A DNA stretch of 64,000 nt from Methanovulcanius yangii (GCF_018687785.1 NZ_LTBL01000001.1:2037780-2101779), one strand, 5' to 3'. Numbered from the stretch's first letter, positions 37,286 to 46,484 are shown. The notes: generated by a model from the letters alone, not told the origin. Program-made: numbers and translations.

Positions 37286-37894
37286 TCAGGAGCAGCCGAA
37301 GATGTTGCCGCAGGAATCGGTGTAGAGGAAATATTCATCCGCCGCCATCGCGAGTGCCGCCAGAATCATCCCGGCGCCGATGGCAATCGCGACCGCGGAG
37401 ACGAAGTAGAGAAAGATGCTGACCCAGCTGAAGTTCACGAAGCCGATCTCGCCCTTGTTCATCCGGGTCGCCGTGTGGTAGGCGTCCCAGATGGTATAGA
37501 GGTAGACGACGCCTGCGAGGAGGATGAAGGGGTAGCCCGGCAGGGAGAGGAGCGTTATCCCGAGGTAGAGAAGCACTCCCTTCAGGAGGGCGCCGTTGTA
37601 GGTCTGGCCGAGGCCGGGGAAGAGGATCGAGGCGATGATGGCCATTGCGACGCTCTTTTTCGGGGCGCCTCCGGCAGGAGTGGCAGGGGCGGCTGCAGGG
37701 GACGGGGGAACGGTGTCCGCCGCCGGGGGAATTTCCGGTTCGGCAGGGGCAGGTGTAGGTGCCCCCCTGGCGGGCGGAGCGGCGGCCTGCGGCCCCGGTG
37801 CGGGCGTATCCTCGTCCCCGAGGGAATAGCCGCAGAAGGAACAGTACTGTGCGGATTCGTCATTGAGGGTCTTGCATGCCGGGCATTTTTTCAT
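37286..37894 (-). CDS. Zinc-ribbon membrane protein (DUF5683/TM2-like)
   Basis: The 202-residue protein opens with a zinc ribbon (CPACKTLNDESAQYCSFCGYS), continues with a Pro/Ala linker, and has four predicted membrane helices starting near residue 90. The helix hairpin with FPGLGQTYNGALLKG is typical of TM2 or DUF5683-type domains. It ends with two Cys residues near the C terminus (DSCGNIFGCS). It is transcribed towards the gene at 36398. The function is unknown. Confidence 0.72.
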   Translation of the reverse strand: MKKCPACKTLNDESAQYCSFCGYSLGDEDTPAPGPQAAAPPARGAPTPAPAEPEIPPAADTVPPSPAAAPATPAGGAPKKSVAMAIIASILFPGLGQTYNGALLKGVLLYLGITLLSLPGYPFILLAGVVYLYTIWDAYHTATRMNKGEIGFVNFSWVSIFLYFVSAVAIAIGAGMILAALAMAADEYFLYTDSCGNIFGCS

Positions 37895-38042
37895 CCGATG
37901 CCTCCTTGCCCGTACATCGGCACCCAGTCGTGAAATACTTTCTTAAGATGGGTTTGGGGGGGGGATGGGGGCTGGGAAGGCATGTTCCCGCAGCATTTTG
38001 ATACCTTTATTAGCCTCTCCAAGAAAAATCCCCTTACTGTTC

Positions 38043-39074
38043 ATGAACTTGAAATTTTGGGGTCTCGTTGGAGTCATGGTTGTTGTCGTGCTGGGTGCGG
38101 CATGTGTCGATATGCCGGGAGAGGGCGCCCCGCAGGTCGTCGTCTACACCTCGGTCGATCAGGTCTACGCCGCACCGGTGCTCGCGGCCTTCGAGGAGCA
38201 GTCCGGCATCGATGTACTCCCGGTCTACGACGTCGAGGCGACAAAGACGACCGGTCTCGTCCAGCGGCTCATCGCCGAAAAAGAGTACCCGCAGGCGGAT
38301 GTGTTCTGGAACGGCGAGGTGATGCAGACGGTGCTCCTGAAAGAAGATGGGGTCCTTGCCCCGTACTCCTCCCCAGCGGCGGCGGACATACCGGCAGGAT
38401 TCGTGGATGCCGACGGGTACTTCACCGGCACCTGCGGTCGTGCACGGGTCATCCTCGTCAATACCGACCGCCTTGCACCGAAGGAGTACCCCACCTCGGT
38501 GATGGACCTTGTGAACCCGGATTATGAGGCAGACGATATCGGTCTTGCCGTCCCGGTCTTCGGAACCACCTCGACCCACGCCGCCGCCCTCTATGCCGCC
38601 CTCGGCGAGGAGGACGCCCGGGCCTATTACGAAGAGGTGGCAGACCGGCACGTCCGCATCGTCGACGGAAACTCGGTCGTCCGCGACCTCGTCGCGGCAG
38701 GTGACCTCGCCTGGGGCATGACCGACACCGACGATGCCTCCCGTGCCGTGGAGGACGGCCTGCCGGTCGCAATCATCGTCCCCGACCAGGAGGAGGGCGG
38801 GCTCGGCACCCTCGTCATCCCCACCACGGTCGCCCTCGTTGCCGGGGGGCCGAACCCGTCGGAGGGGCAGGTCCTCTATGACTATCTCGTCTCGGCGCAG
38901 ACCGAACAGATGCTCGCGGATATCGGCTGGTGCCAGATTGGCGCCCGGAGCGGCACCGTATTTCCCGAAGGGGAGGGATTTTCCGGTGTCCGGTGCATGA
39001 ACGTGACGGCGGATGCCATCTATGGGAACCTGAGCACCTCACGGGCGGACTGCACTGCTCTCTTTATCCGGTAG
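38043..39074 (+). CDS. ABC transporter substrate-binding lipoprotein, iron(III)-type
   Basis: The 343-residue protein starts with a signal peptide and a lipobox-like GAAC motif. Its mature part is a class of periplasmic-binding fold related to FbpA and other iron(III) or thiamine-type binding proteins: VVVYTSVDQVYAAPVL at the N terminus, QADVFWNGEV and GRARVILVNT in the middle. Several Tyr and Asp residues typical of iron binding are present but cannot be assigned safely. The start is ATG 38043. The gene begins a four-gene operon with permease, ATPase and a beta-propeller. The substrate (iron or another anion-bound metal) is inferred. Confidence 0.88.
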   Translation: MNLKFWGLVGVMVVVVLGAACVDMPGEGAPQVVVYTSVDQVYAAPVLAAFEEQSGIDVLPVYDVEATKTTGLVQRLIAEKEYPQADVFWNGEVMQTVLLKEDGVLAPYSSPAAADIPAGFVDADGYFTGTCGRARVILVNTDRLAPKEYPTSVMDLVNPDYEADDIGLAVPVFGTTSTHAAALYAALGEEDARAYYEEVADRHVRIVDGNSVVRDLVAAGDLAWGMTDTDDASRAVEDGLPVAIIVPDQEEGGLGTLVIPTTVALVAGGPNPSEGQVLYDYLVSAQTEQMLADIGWCQIGARSGTVFPEGEGFSGVRCMNVTADAIYGNLSTSRADCTALFIR

Positions 39075-39083
39075 GGTGGTAGG

Positions 39084-40718
39084 GTGGCGATGAGCGGCGG
39101 TGGAACACGACGAACGACGGCCTTTGCCGGCAGGGTGCTACCGGCGGCTCTCGTCGGGATATTTCTTCTCGTTGCCTACGGGCCCCTCGCCGCCGTTGCG
39201 GCGGACGCCTGTGGCCTCCTCTCCGGTTCAGGCGCTGCCGCCCTTCTGGCCATTCCCACGGGGCGTCACCTCACCCTCTTCCTCCAGTCGCTCCTTCTCG
39301 CGGTGGCGGTGGCGGTGGCGGGGACCGCAACAGGGTGGTGTGCGGCAACGCTCTTCTGGCGCTGGACAGAGGGCCCGCTCTCCCTCCTGCGCTGGTCGTT
39401 TCTGGCCTTTGTCCTCGTGCCTCCCTATCTCTGGGCGCAGGCATGGCTTGGTCTGGCCCTCGTGGCGGGCGACGCCGTCGGGGTGACCGGCATCGCATTT
39501 ACGTGGGGATGGCTCTTCTCGTTCTGGGTCCAGTACGCCTCTCTCCTCCCTCTTGCAACCGGCATCTGCCTTGTCGGCCTCTGTATCACGGACACCTCCG
39601 CCATCGAGGCGGCACGCCTCTTTCTCGGGGACAGGAGGGCGCGTGCCAGGGTCGTCCTTCCCCTGACGGCACCGGCCGCCGGGGCGTCGGCTGCCCTCCT
39701 CTTCCTCCTCTCCATCACCGATTACAGCGTTCCGTCGCTCTTCTCGGTGAATGTCTATGCCCTTGAGATCTTTGCCGAGTATGCGGCCACCAACAGCGCC
39801 GGGCGGGCCTTCCTCCTCGCCTGTCCCCTGATGGCCGTCACGGTGGCGGTGATGTACCTCCTGCAGGGGCGGCTTCGCCGCCTCGTCCATGCCGCCGATC
39901 CCGGGGCACGCAGTCTTGCCATTCCCCTCACCTGCTCCCGGGCGTTTTCGGGAGTGCAATGGGTATCCTGCGTGATGCTCGCAGGACAGTGCGCCGTCCT
40001 CATGGTGATGCTTGCATTCGGATGGGTGGCAGGTTCGCATGCCGGGGGGTTTGCCGGGTTTGCCCTCCCCGCCATGACGACGAGTGTGCTTCTCTCGTGT
40101 GCGGCGGCTCTCTGTGCCCTTCCCCTTGCCTACCCCCTTGCAGCCCGGATGAACACGGATCGTACGGGGGTCTGGTGGCTGGTGGTGTTGGGCCCTCTCG
40201 CGGTGCCCGCGGCCCTCGTGGGCGTCGGAACGATCGGACTTGCATCGGGCGCCGCCGGGGTGCTCTACGGCACGTGGGTGCTTCCCATCGCAGCCCTCCT
40301 GGCACGGTTCGTCCCCGTCGCCGCACTTCTCCTTCTCGTCCAGCTCCGCCGCGTGCCCCCGCTCCTCTTCGAGGCGGCGTCGGTCTTCGAACCCGGCCCC
40401 ATGGACGGCTGGGTCCGTGTCAGGCTCTTCCTCCTCGGCCCCGGCATCATTGCCGCGGGGATGGTGGTCTTTGCGCTCTGTGCCGGGGAGCTGGGGGCGA
40501 CCCTTCTCCTTCTTCCCCCGGGGGCGGAGACCGTCACCGTCCTGATGTACAACTATCTCCATTACGGATCTTCGGGGGATGTGGCGGTGCTGGGGGCGTG
40601 CATGCTTCTTTTCATGCTCGGTGCCGGAGCGGTGGCCCTTGCCATGATGCGGGGGAAAAATGGGGGGCACCACCGTGGAACCTTCGGGTCATGCCTGCGG
40701 GGTGGTGTCCGTGATTGA
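39084..40718 (+). CDS. ABC transporter permease, FbpB-like
   Basis: The 544-residue permease has about 12 membrane helices in two homologous halves, the layout of the fused iron(III) permease family. An EAA-like loop is present in each half: one contains AIEAARLFLGDRRAR and the other LFEAASVFEPGPMDG. It starts at GTG 39084 (ATG 39090 is an alternative), ten bases after the binding-protein gene. The 3' end overlaps the ATPase gene. Confidence 0.88.
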   Translation: MAMSGGGTRRTTAFAGRVLPAALVGIFLLVAYGPLAAVAADACGLLSGSGAAALLAIPTGRHLTLFLQSLLLAVAVAVAGTATGWCAATLFWRWTEGPLSLLRWSFLAFVLVPPYLWAQAWLGLALVAGDAVGVTGIAFTWGWLFSFWVQYASLLPLATGICLVGLCITDTSAIEAARLFLGDRRARARVVLPLTAPAAGASAALLFLLSITDYSVPSLFSVNVYALEIFAEYAATNSAGRAFLLACPLMAVTVAVMYLLQGRLRRLVHAADPGARSLAIPLTCSRAFSGVQWVSCVMLAGQCAVLMVMLAFGWVAGSHAGGFAGFALPAMTTSVLLSCAAALCALPLAYPLAARMNTDRTGVWWLVVLGPLAVPAALVGVGTIGLASGAAGVLYGTWVLPIAALLARFVPVAALLLLVQLRRVPPLLFEAASVFEPGPMDGWVRVRLFLLGPGIIAAGMVVFALCAGELGATLLLLPPGAETVTVLMYNYLHYGSSGDVAVLGACMLLFMLGAGAVALAMMRGKNGGHHRGTFGSCLRGGVRD

Positions 40719-41409
40719 GTGCCGGGGGCTTGCAAAGGCATACGGCTGCGTCCCGGCGGTGAAGGATGTAACGGTGACCTTTGCCGGGGACGCCGTCATC
40801 ATGGGCCCGTCGGGGAGCGGCAAGAGCAGTCTTCTCCGTCTGATTGCAGGCCTCGAGATTCCCGATACGGGCACGGTGGCCATAGGCGGCACCGTCATGA
40901 GCACGCCGGAACGGGTGGTGCCGGCCGGTGACCGGGGCATCGCCGTGGCCTTCCAGTCCCCGGCCCTCTGGCCCCATATGACGGTGGAGGAGCACCTCAG
41001 GTTCGCCGCAGGCCCGTGCCCCGAAGGGAAGGAGGCCAGGATACGGGACCTCCTGGAAAGGAGCGGCCTCTCTTCCCTTGCGGGCCGGAGACCCGGGGAG
41101 ATCTCCGGAGGGGAGGCCCGCCGGGTCGCCCTCTGCCGGGCGCTCGTCGCCGCCCGGCCCGTCCTCCTCCTCGACGAGCCGGTCCAGAACCTCCCCGGGG
41201 AGATGCGGGATGCGATGATCGGACTCGTCCGGGACTACGCCCGCCGGGACGAAAGCCAGCTCATCTGGGTGACCCATGACGCGGCCGAGGCCCGGTGCGT
41301 CGGGGCCCCGGTCTGGCGGATGGAGGACGGCAGGCTTGCCGCCCCGCCGGAGAACCCCGGCGGTGGGCAGTACACCGATCCTGACGGTGACGGGGGTGGC
41401 GACCGATGA
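40711..41409 (+). CDS. ABC transporter ATP-binding protein
   Basis: The 232-residue protein has Walker A (GPSGSGKSS), Q-loop (FQSPALW), signature (ISGGEARRVALCRAL), Walker B (VLLLDEPVQNLPG) and an H-loop (WVTHDAAEA). The start is placed at GTG 40711, which overlaps the permease stop codon and has GGGTGG five bases before it. A longer frame from 40660 is within the permease gene. Compared with typical FbpC it lacks the C-terminal regulatory domain. It couples to the permease in the same operon. Confidence 0.92.
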   Translation: MIECRGLAKAYGCVPAVKDVTVTFAGDAVIMGPSGSGKSSLLRLIAGLEIPDTGTVAIGGTVMSTPERVVPAGDRGIAVAFQSPALWPHMTVEEHLRFAAGPCPEGKEARIRDLLERSGLSSLAGRRPGEISGGEARRVALCRALVAARPVLLLDEPVQNLPGEMRDAMIGLVRDYARRDESQLIWVTHDAAEARCVGAPVWRMEDGRLAAPPENPGGGQYTDPDGDGGGDR

Positions 41410-42449
41410 ACGATTCGTCCGCCGACCGTTCAGGGACACGGCTCTCTCCCCTCCTGCAGGGAGCGGTCGCGCTTGCCGGCGTCGTCATGGTGATCGCCCT
41501 CATCATCGCGGTTCCCCTCATCATCCAGGAAGAGACCCTCCCGGAGGGGATTGTAATCCTCCGCCCACCCTCGGAGGTCTCCGCCCTGTACATCGGGGCG
41601 GACGCGGTCTGGACCGGCGGGGCCGACGGCCTCCTCCTCTTCGACCGGGCGACCACGGCCTCTCTCCCCCTCCCGGCGGGAGCGCCGGTATTCGGGCACG
41701 TACGTGCCATCACGGGTACCGGTGACGGCGGCGTCTTGATCGCCCACGACCGCGGCATCGCCCGGTACGCAGGCGGCGTGTGGGACGCCTCGCCGGACGA
41801 CCCGCCGTTCGGGCGTGCACTCGCGCTCGCCGCCGCCCCCGACGGGAGCATCCTTGCCGGCACGGCGGACGGCATCTGGCGGCACGAAACGGAGGCATGG
41901 GTCCGGGAGGCGGACCTCGGTGCCTTCGGGCTGCAGGACTGCGAGGTGCTGATGATCGACAGCCGCGGGTGGATATGGGCCGGGTGTGCAGACCCGACGG
42001 CGGGCGGCATCCTCGTCCGCCGCGACGGTGCATGGGAGCGGGCCGGAGCGGCCTCCCTCCCCCACCCGGTGGTCCGCGGTCTTGTCGAGGACGCCTCCGG
42101 TGAGGTCTGGGCGGCGACCGGGTTTGCGAGCCGCGGCGGTGCGGCGGTCTTTGACGGGACGACGGTCGCCGCGACCTACACGACGGAGGACGGACTTGCC
42201 GGGGGTGCCACCCGGACCGTCTTCGAAGACAGCGGGGGACGGATGTGGGTCGCCTCCGAGTACGACGGCGTCGCCGTCCTGCGCCCGGACGGCAGCTGGC
42301 AGTACCTCGATCGCGGCTGCGGGGTCGCGGGGGACGAGGTGAAGGCCATCGTCGAGGATGCGGACGGCAGGCTCTGGATCGGAACGGATCTTGGCCTTAC
42401 CGTCGCGGACGGGTTCGACCGCTTTCCGGTCCGCACGGTACAGCCGTGA
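41406..42449 (+). CDS. Membrane-anchored beta-propeller protein of the ABC operon
   Basis: The 347-residue protein has one N-terminal membrane helix (about residues 18-40) and a large ectodomain of repeated Trp/Gly-containing blades (for example VWTGGADGLLLFDR, ILAGTADGIWRHE, MWVASEYDGVAVLR and LWIGTDLGLTVAD). This pattern matches the two-component regulator propeller type (Reg_prop), a ligand-binding or surface beta-propeller. It overlaps the ATPase gene by four bases (ATGA), so it is probably co-expressed with the transporter. The function is unknown; it may be a surface receptor for the imported substrate or a sensor. Unlike bacterial proteins with this domain, it has no kinase. Confidence 0.82.
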   Translation: MNDSSADRSGTRLSPLLQGAVALAGVVMVIALIIAVPLIIQEETLPEGIVILRPPSEVSALYIGADAVWTGGADGLLLFDRATTASLPLPAGAPVFGHVRAITGTGDGGVLIAHDRGIARYAGGVWDASPDDPPFGRALALAAAPDGSILAGTADGIWRHETEAWVREADLGAFGLQDCEVLMIDSRGWIWAGCADPTAGGILVRRDGAWERAGAASLPHPVVRGLVEDASGEVWAATGFASRGGAAVFDGTTVAATYTTEDGLAGGATRTVFEDSGGRMWVASEYDGVAVLRPDGSWQYLDRGCGVAGDEVKAIVEDADGRLWIGTDLGLTVADGFDRFPVRTVQP

Positions 42450-42511
42450 GGCCTACCCCTGGAAAAAACGAAAAAATTTGCGAATACGGGGCTACACGGC
42501 CCTGTCTCTTT

Positions 42512-42934
42512 TCAGGCCTGGTGGTCCAGCTCGTACCCCTTGACTTCGCCAACAAGCTCCGCTGCGATGGCTCCGCCAATGACGGACGGAATGAGATAGA
42601 AGAGGAAGATCTCGCCGATGACGACCGCGGGGGAGACTCCCTCGAGGAAAGCCGGGTCTTTGAGGGATATGACCATGACGGCGGTAACGGTGGAGACGAC
42701 CGCGACCACGCTTCCCATGATGACGCCGACCTTCCCGAACCGGCGGAACCGTCCCCACGAGACGAGCCGGTGGTAGTAGTTCGTGAGCTCCGAACTCCCG
42801 ATGAGACCTCCCACAAATGCGGTCCCCAGCGGATAGAGGACGGCGACTGCTCCGGGGTCTACTGGTCCGAAGAGGAGGAGGCCGAGGTTGAGCGAACAGG
42901 TCACGATGATGCCGAGGATGATACGTCCTGCCAT
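42512..42934 (-). CDS. Small integral membrane protein
   Basis: The 140-residue protein has four predicted membrane helices and a short polar loop (SSELTNYYHRLVSWGRFRRFGKVG). I do not recognise a family. The start ATG 42934 is chosen because a TATA-like box (TTATAAAT, 42966-42973) lies about 30-35 bases upstream. A longer frame to 43408 on the same strand overlaps the neighbouring gene and is rejected. Confidence 0.65.
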   Translation of the reverse strand: MAGRIILGIIVTCSLNLGLLLFGPVDPGAVAVLYPLGTAFVGGLIGSSELTNYYHRLVSWGRFRRFGKVGVIMGSVVAVVSTVTAVMVISLKDPAFLEGVSPAVVIGEIFLFYLIPSVIGGAIAAELVGEVKGYELDHQA

Positions 42935-43102
42935 GGGATTCCTTAAATGAACTGAATCGGCGGGATTTATAATGGTTTTTGAATTGTGTGGGGAGAGTGC
43001 CGGAAAAGTCTCCGGGCCATGCATGCTGTTTTCGTTCCGGTGGTCATGCCCGGGGCGGCACTTATTTAGGAACCCGGCAAGAGTATATGGGAGCTGGTTC
43101 TT

Positions 43103-44506
43103 ATGTTGTGTCCGAAATGCGGAACGGAGGTTCCGAACGGCTCGTTTTTCTGCGCCGAGTGCGGGGCGGACATCGTCCCTGCGGGCGACGGGGATGCGGT
43201 AGAGGATGCCTGCCGGACGGTCTTTGAGCAGGATGCGTCCCGGCGCGATGATGCCGAATGGTCCGTGGTTGCGGGTGGTGATGAAGGTTACGAGGGCGGC
43301 GAATACGACGGCAGGAGCGATACAGCCGACCTGAACCACGACATGCTGCAGGAGGCGGATGGTGGCGAGGCCACGGCGGCCGCGGAGGCCGACTGGTGGG
43401 AGGCCCACTTCGGCGGCGGAGCCGTGGTGGAAGAGGAGAGGCCGCCGTACGATGCAGACGAAAGCGACGCCCCGGCCTCCTTCCCGTGGGATGAACCGGG
43501 GACGAGTGCCGGCGAGGGGGGCAGGGAGCGCTTCCCCCCCGACGATGGAACGCAGGATGAGGCGTATGATGCACAGGCCGCCGGCGTCGGCGCCGACCCC
43601 GACGAAGAGGACGCGTGCGATGGGGACGCGGGGGACATGGAACCGGTGGAAGCGCGGGAGAGCGAACCGGCGGACAAGCCCCTCCCCGCGGCGGAGGATG
43701 CGGGGGACGAGTGGTTCGATGAGGACTCCTCTCTCTTCGGGAGGGAACCCGGCGGCGATGTGCCGGAGCGGGATGATACCGGGGAGTCCGGGGATACGCC
43801 GGAAACCGCGGATACGACGGAAGAGGATGGGGCCTCCCTCTTTGCACCCGCTTCAAAGGACGACGGGAGGATACGTATCCACGAAGGGGGAATGAAGGGC
43901 CCCCGCCGCCGGGTCCCGATGCCCTACGACCCGATGGACGACCTCCTCGCCGATTCCGAATCCCCGGCGCACGAGGAGACCGCGGCAGCCGGGCGGCCGG
44001 CCCGGAGGGAGACGGGGCCTGCCACACCGCTCCCCCTTCCCCTCATCGCCGGGGTGGCGGCGGTCATCATCGTCGTCATCGCGGCGCTTCTCCTCCTCGG
44101 GGGAGGCATCGGCGGCGGGGACGCCGGTCCCGTGACGACGGACCTCCCGGCAGAGGCGGCCGCCGCCGCGGAGGCGCCGACCGCACAGGAGACGCCTGCC
44201 GAAGGAGTTGCTGCCCCGATGCCCGCCTTTACGGGCTCCATCGTCCTCCTCGTGACCCCGACCTTCGACGGGTACGAGGCGGTCGTCACCGGCGGGTCGC
44301 GTATCGGGGACGTTGAGATGATCACGGTCACGGTGGAGGACAAGGCCGGCGTCCACACGCTGGACTGGTACTACCCGTACAGGGGCGAGTCGTTCGTCCT
44401 GATGCGGGGGATGTACGGCGGCGCCCCTTCACAGGTCGAGCGGGTGACGGCCGAGGCCGTCTTTACGACCGGGGAAAAAGAGCTGATATGGGATGAGGAG
44501 TACTGA
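43103..44506 (+). CDS. Zinc-ribbon membrane protein, paralog of the 36398 gene
   Basis: The 467-residue protein opens with a zinc ribbon (LCPKCGTEVPNGSFFCAECGAD), followed by about 280 residues of very acidic low-complexity sequence (many EDAGD, DDEP type runs). A basic patch (KGPRRRVPM) precedes a membrane helix near residues 310-335. An Ala-rich linker and a 90-residue ectodomain follow. The ectodomain (GGSRIGDVEMI, DWYYPYRGESFVL, MYGGA and EAVFTTGEKEL) matches that of the gene at 36398. The acidic cytoplasmic part has no homologue in that gene. The function is unknown. Confidence 0.8.
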   Translation: MLCPKCGTEVPNGSFFCAECGADIVPAGDGDAVEDACRTVFEQDASRRDDAEWSVVAGGDEGYEGGEYDGRSDTADLNHDMLQEADGGEATAAAEADWWEAHFGGGAVVEEERPPYDADESDAPASFPWDEPGTSAGEGGRERFPPDDGTQDEAYDAQAAGVGADPDEEDACDGDAGDMEPVEARESEPADKPLPAAEDAGDEWFDEDSSLFGREPGGDVPERDDTGESGDTPETADTTEEDGASLFAPASKDDGRIRIHEGGMKGPRRRVPMPYDPMDDLLADSESPAHEETAAAGRPARRETGPATPLPLPLIAGVAAVIIVVIAALLLLGGGIGGGDAGPVTTDLPAEAAAAAEAPTAQETPAEGVAAPMPAFTGSIVLLVTPTFDGYEAVVTGGSRIGDVEMITVTVEDKAGVHTLDWYYPYRGESFVLMRGMYGGAPSQVERVTAEAVFTTGEKELIWDEEY

Positions 44507-44529
44507 GGGGCCGGGCCCCCGCACTCTCC

Positions 44530-45018
44530 TCATGCTTTTTTGTACACGTCGACCGGGTCTATCTGGGCGTTGATCATCAGATCGAAGTCGATCGTATCGG
44601 GCCATCCCGCCCGGTTGAACATGTCCATGAAGCAGATGCCGACCACCTTTGCATCGTAGCCGCCGATCACGCCCTGCACCATCTCGGCGCTGACGGGTTC
44701 GTTCGGCATCGCAAGCCCGCCCATGATGACGACGACCTTCGGGTCGAGGGGCTCGGGGCCGTCGGCGGTCACCTGCATGCCCACATGCGGGACTTCCCGT
44801 ACGATCTTCGCCTTCTCCTCGTCCAGTCGCGGGACGAAGACGTAGGTGAACGGCAGGTCGCGGGCGGCGTAGCAGAGGAGTTCGACGAAGGGCGTGCAGG
44901 TGCCGGGGCACCCGTAGAAGACGACCTGATCGGTGTCCATGATCCCCGACTGCACCATGAACTTCTTGAACGGCCGAAGAATGCCGGCAAGACTCTTGTC
45001 TGATTCAACCAGTTCCAT
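44530..45018 (-). CDS. DUF2124 family protein of methanogens
   Basis: The 162-residue protein resembles DUF2124, a methanogen-specific family of unknown function. It has an alpha-beta fold with a Cys-rich loop (YGCPGTCTPFVELLCY) and the motif VVVIMGGLAMPN. The two Cys in CPGTC could bind a metal or cluster. No partner is in the immediate context. It is convergent with the zinc-ribbon gene. Confidence 0.75.
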   Translation of the reverse strand: MELVESDKSLAGILRPFKKFMVQSGIMDTDQVVFYGCPGTCTPFVELLCYAARDLPFTYVFVPRLDEEKAKIVREVPHVGMQVTADGPEPLDPKVVVIMGGLAMPNEPVSAEMVQGVIGGYDAKVVGICFMDMFNRAGWPDTIDFDLMINAQIDPVDVYKKA

Positions 45019-45107
45019 AGGGGAAAGTGCACGCCGTCGACCTTAAAAATTCCCTTTGGCCCTGAGAAAGGAGATCCATTTTATTTTTGGGGGGCCAATC
45101 TTCAACC

Positions 45108-45722
45108 GTGACGGGGGAGAAGGCTGGGCGCAGGCTCTTCGGGGGAGCAGACCCCGGGGTGGAGGGATTCACCGGTCTCGAGGCGTCGATCATCCTGATA
45201 GCCTTCGTCATGGTTGCCGCGATCTTTGCGTTTACGGTCCTCGGAAGCGGCTATTTTTCGACGCAGAAGGCGCAGAAGACCGTCTATACGGGGGTCGAGC
45301 AGTCCACCTCCGCCCTCACGGTCGTGGGGGATGTCTACGGCATCGGTGAGGTGCGAGGAGAGATGACGAGGGTCCGCGTCACACTTGGTACCGCCGCGGG
45401 GGGGGAAGGGGTCGATCTGGAACGACTTTCAGTCACAGTGAACACGGAGGACTGGGTGGCGACCCTGCGGCAGGCCGACCCCCTCTCCACGCCCACGGCG
45501 GCGCCGGGTGAGTGGTGTGTCTGTGCCAAGACCGGGGACCCGGCACCACCGCTCTTCCTCTCGGCGGGCGATCAGGCGACCCTCATCGTCGTCCTCCCCG
45601 CCGGCGCAGGACTCTCCGGCGGCGAGCGCCTGACGATCGAGATCCTCTCCCCGGTGGGTGCACCGGTGACGATATCCCGGACGATCCCGCCCCTCGTCTC
45701 CACGGTCACGATCCTGACCTGA
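45108..45722 (+). CDS. Archaellin-like / type IV pilin-like protein
   Basis: The product (about 204 residues) has a short basic leader ending in Gly, then FTGLEASIILIAFVMVAA, the conserved start of archaellins, and a GSGYFSTQKAQKT segment as in FlaB/ArlB. The prepilin peptidase site is after Gly20, and the mature protein starts with the hydrophobic assembly helix. The rest is a beta-rich domain. The start GTG 45108 sits about 26 bases after a T-rich TATA box (45078-45086) and may be leaderless. No other archaellum genes are in the window, so it could be an orphan archaellin or a related pilin. Confidence 0.88.
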   Translation: MTGEKAGRRLFGGADPGVEGFTGLEASIILIAFVMVAAIFAFTVLGSGYFSTQKAQKTVYTGVEQSTSALTVVGDVYGIGEVRGEMTRVRVTLGTAAGGEGVDLERLSVTVNTEDWVATLRQADPLSTPTAAPGEWCVCAKTGDPAPPLFLSAGDQATLIVVLPAGAGLSGGERLTIEILSPVGAPVTISRTIPPLVSTVTILT

Positions 45723-45850
45723 GGGAGGCGCCGGGAGCGGGCGAACGGGATGCCCGATGCCGGTGATGAGGCGGTGCGGGGATTAGGGCATATCATACAA
45801 TAAAAGAGTGGGGAGTCTGCCGGGACTCCGGTCGGTGGCGGCCGGTCCTT

Positions 45851-46048
45851 TCAATACCACCGCTGCCCGAAGAGCGGCTCTTCATCAAACGGGACGATGC
45901 GCTTCGCCTCGACGCTGTAGGGGATATCCACGTGGGTGCGGATGGCATCCTCCATCCGCATCGATGCAGAGGAGATCGCCTCCTCGCGGGAATTGGCACC
46001 CCTGACCCGCATCTTGACGGTCATCGTCACCATCCATCCTTCATCCAT
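45851..46048 (-). CDS. Small conserved-looking protein, 65 residues
   Basis: The frame encodes 65 residues with an alternating charged and hydrophobic pattern (TVKMRVRGANSREEAISSASMRM) and a C-terminal DEEPLFGQRWY. The start ATG 46048 has GGTGAGGTGAC a few bases upstream. I do not recognise a family. The first strand and helix could form a small ferredoxin-like or dodecin-like fold, which is only a guess. Confidence 0.5.
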   Translation of the reverse strand: MDEGWMVTMTVKMRVRGANSREEAISSASMRMEDAIRTHVDIPYSVEAKRIVPFDEEPLFGQRWY

Positions 46049-46484
46049 TGGTTGTGTGTCACCTCACCAAAGGCGGTACGGCACCTAATGCCCGTCATCA
46101 CGGATAAAGGATACGGTCCCCCGCATGCCTGCCGGGGGGAGCGGTCCCGTATCCGGGCAGACGGGCCGTGGCGGCGGAAAAAGTGGCGTCTTCCTCCTCA
46201 CGGGACGAAGATGGAGAGCATCTGCGGGAATGGACGGGAACGTCCGCTCATACCGGCACTCCTCCAAAGAACCGGGGAAGAACCGGGGAGGGAAGTGGTG
46301 GGATGAAAGAAGATACGGGCCGTGCCGGGCCCGGATGAAAACCATGCCGCGGCGTGACCGTGGATGTACCCCTGCAGGGAAATGCGGAAGGGCCGGCAAA
46401 TTCGCATCCGCATGGCCGATATGGATTTTCTCCCCGGTGCTCCGGGGGAATGGTTTTATCCGATCGGGTGAGACTTCTTGTGCA
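46049..46484. other. Intergenic region without recognised gene
   Basis: No gene or RNA is recognised here. There are open frames in several phases, as expected for GC-rich DNA, but none has a ribosome site or recognisable product. A TATA-like GGTTTTATCC near 46451-46460 lies about 30 bases before the next gene, which fits a promoter with a very short leader. Confidence 0.5.

Noticed and set aside
42935-43408. Extended minus-strand frame to 43408 for the small membrane protein
   Set aside because: It overlaps the first 300 bases of the zinc-ribbon gene on the other strand; a TATA-like box supports the shorter start at 42934.
46049-46484. Possible structured RNA or gene in the gap
   Set aside because: There are GC-rich inverted patches, but I could not assign a tRNA, SRP RNA, RNase P RNA or other known RNA from the sequence.
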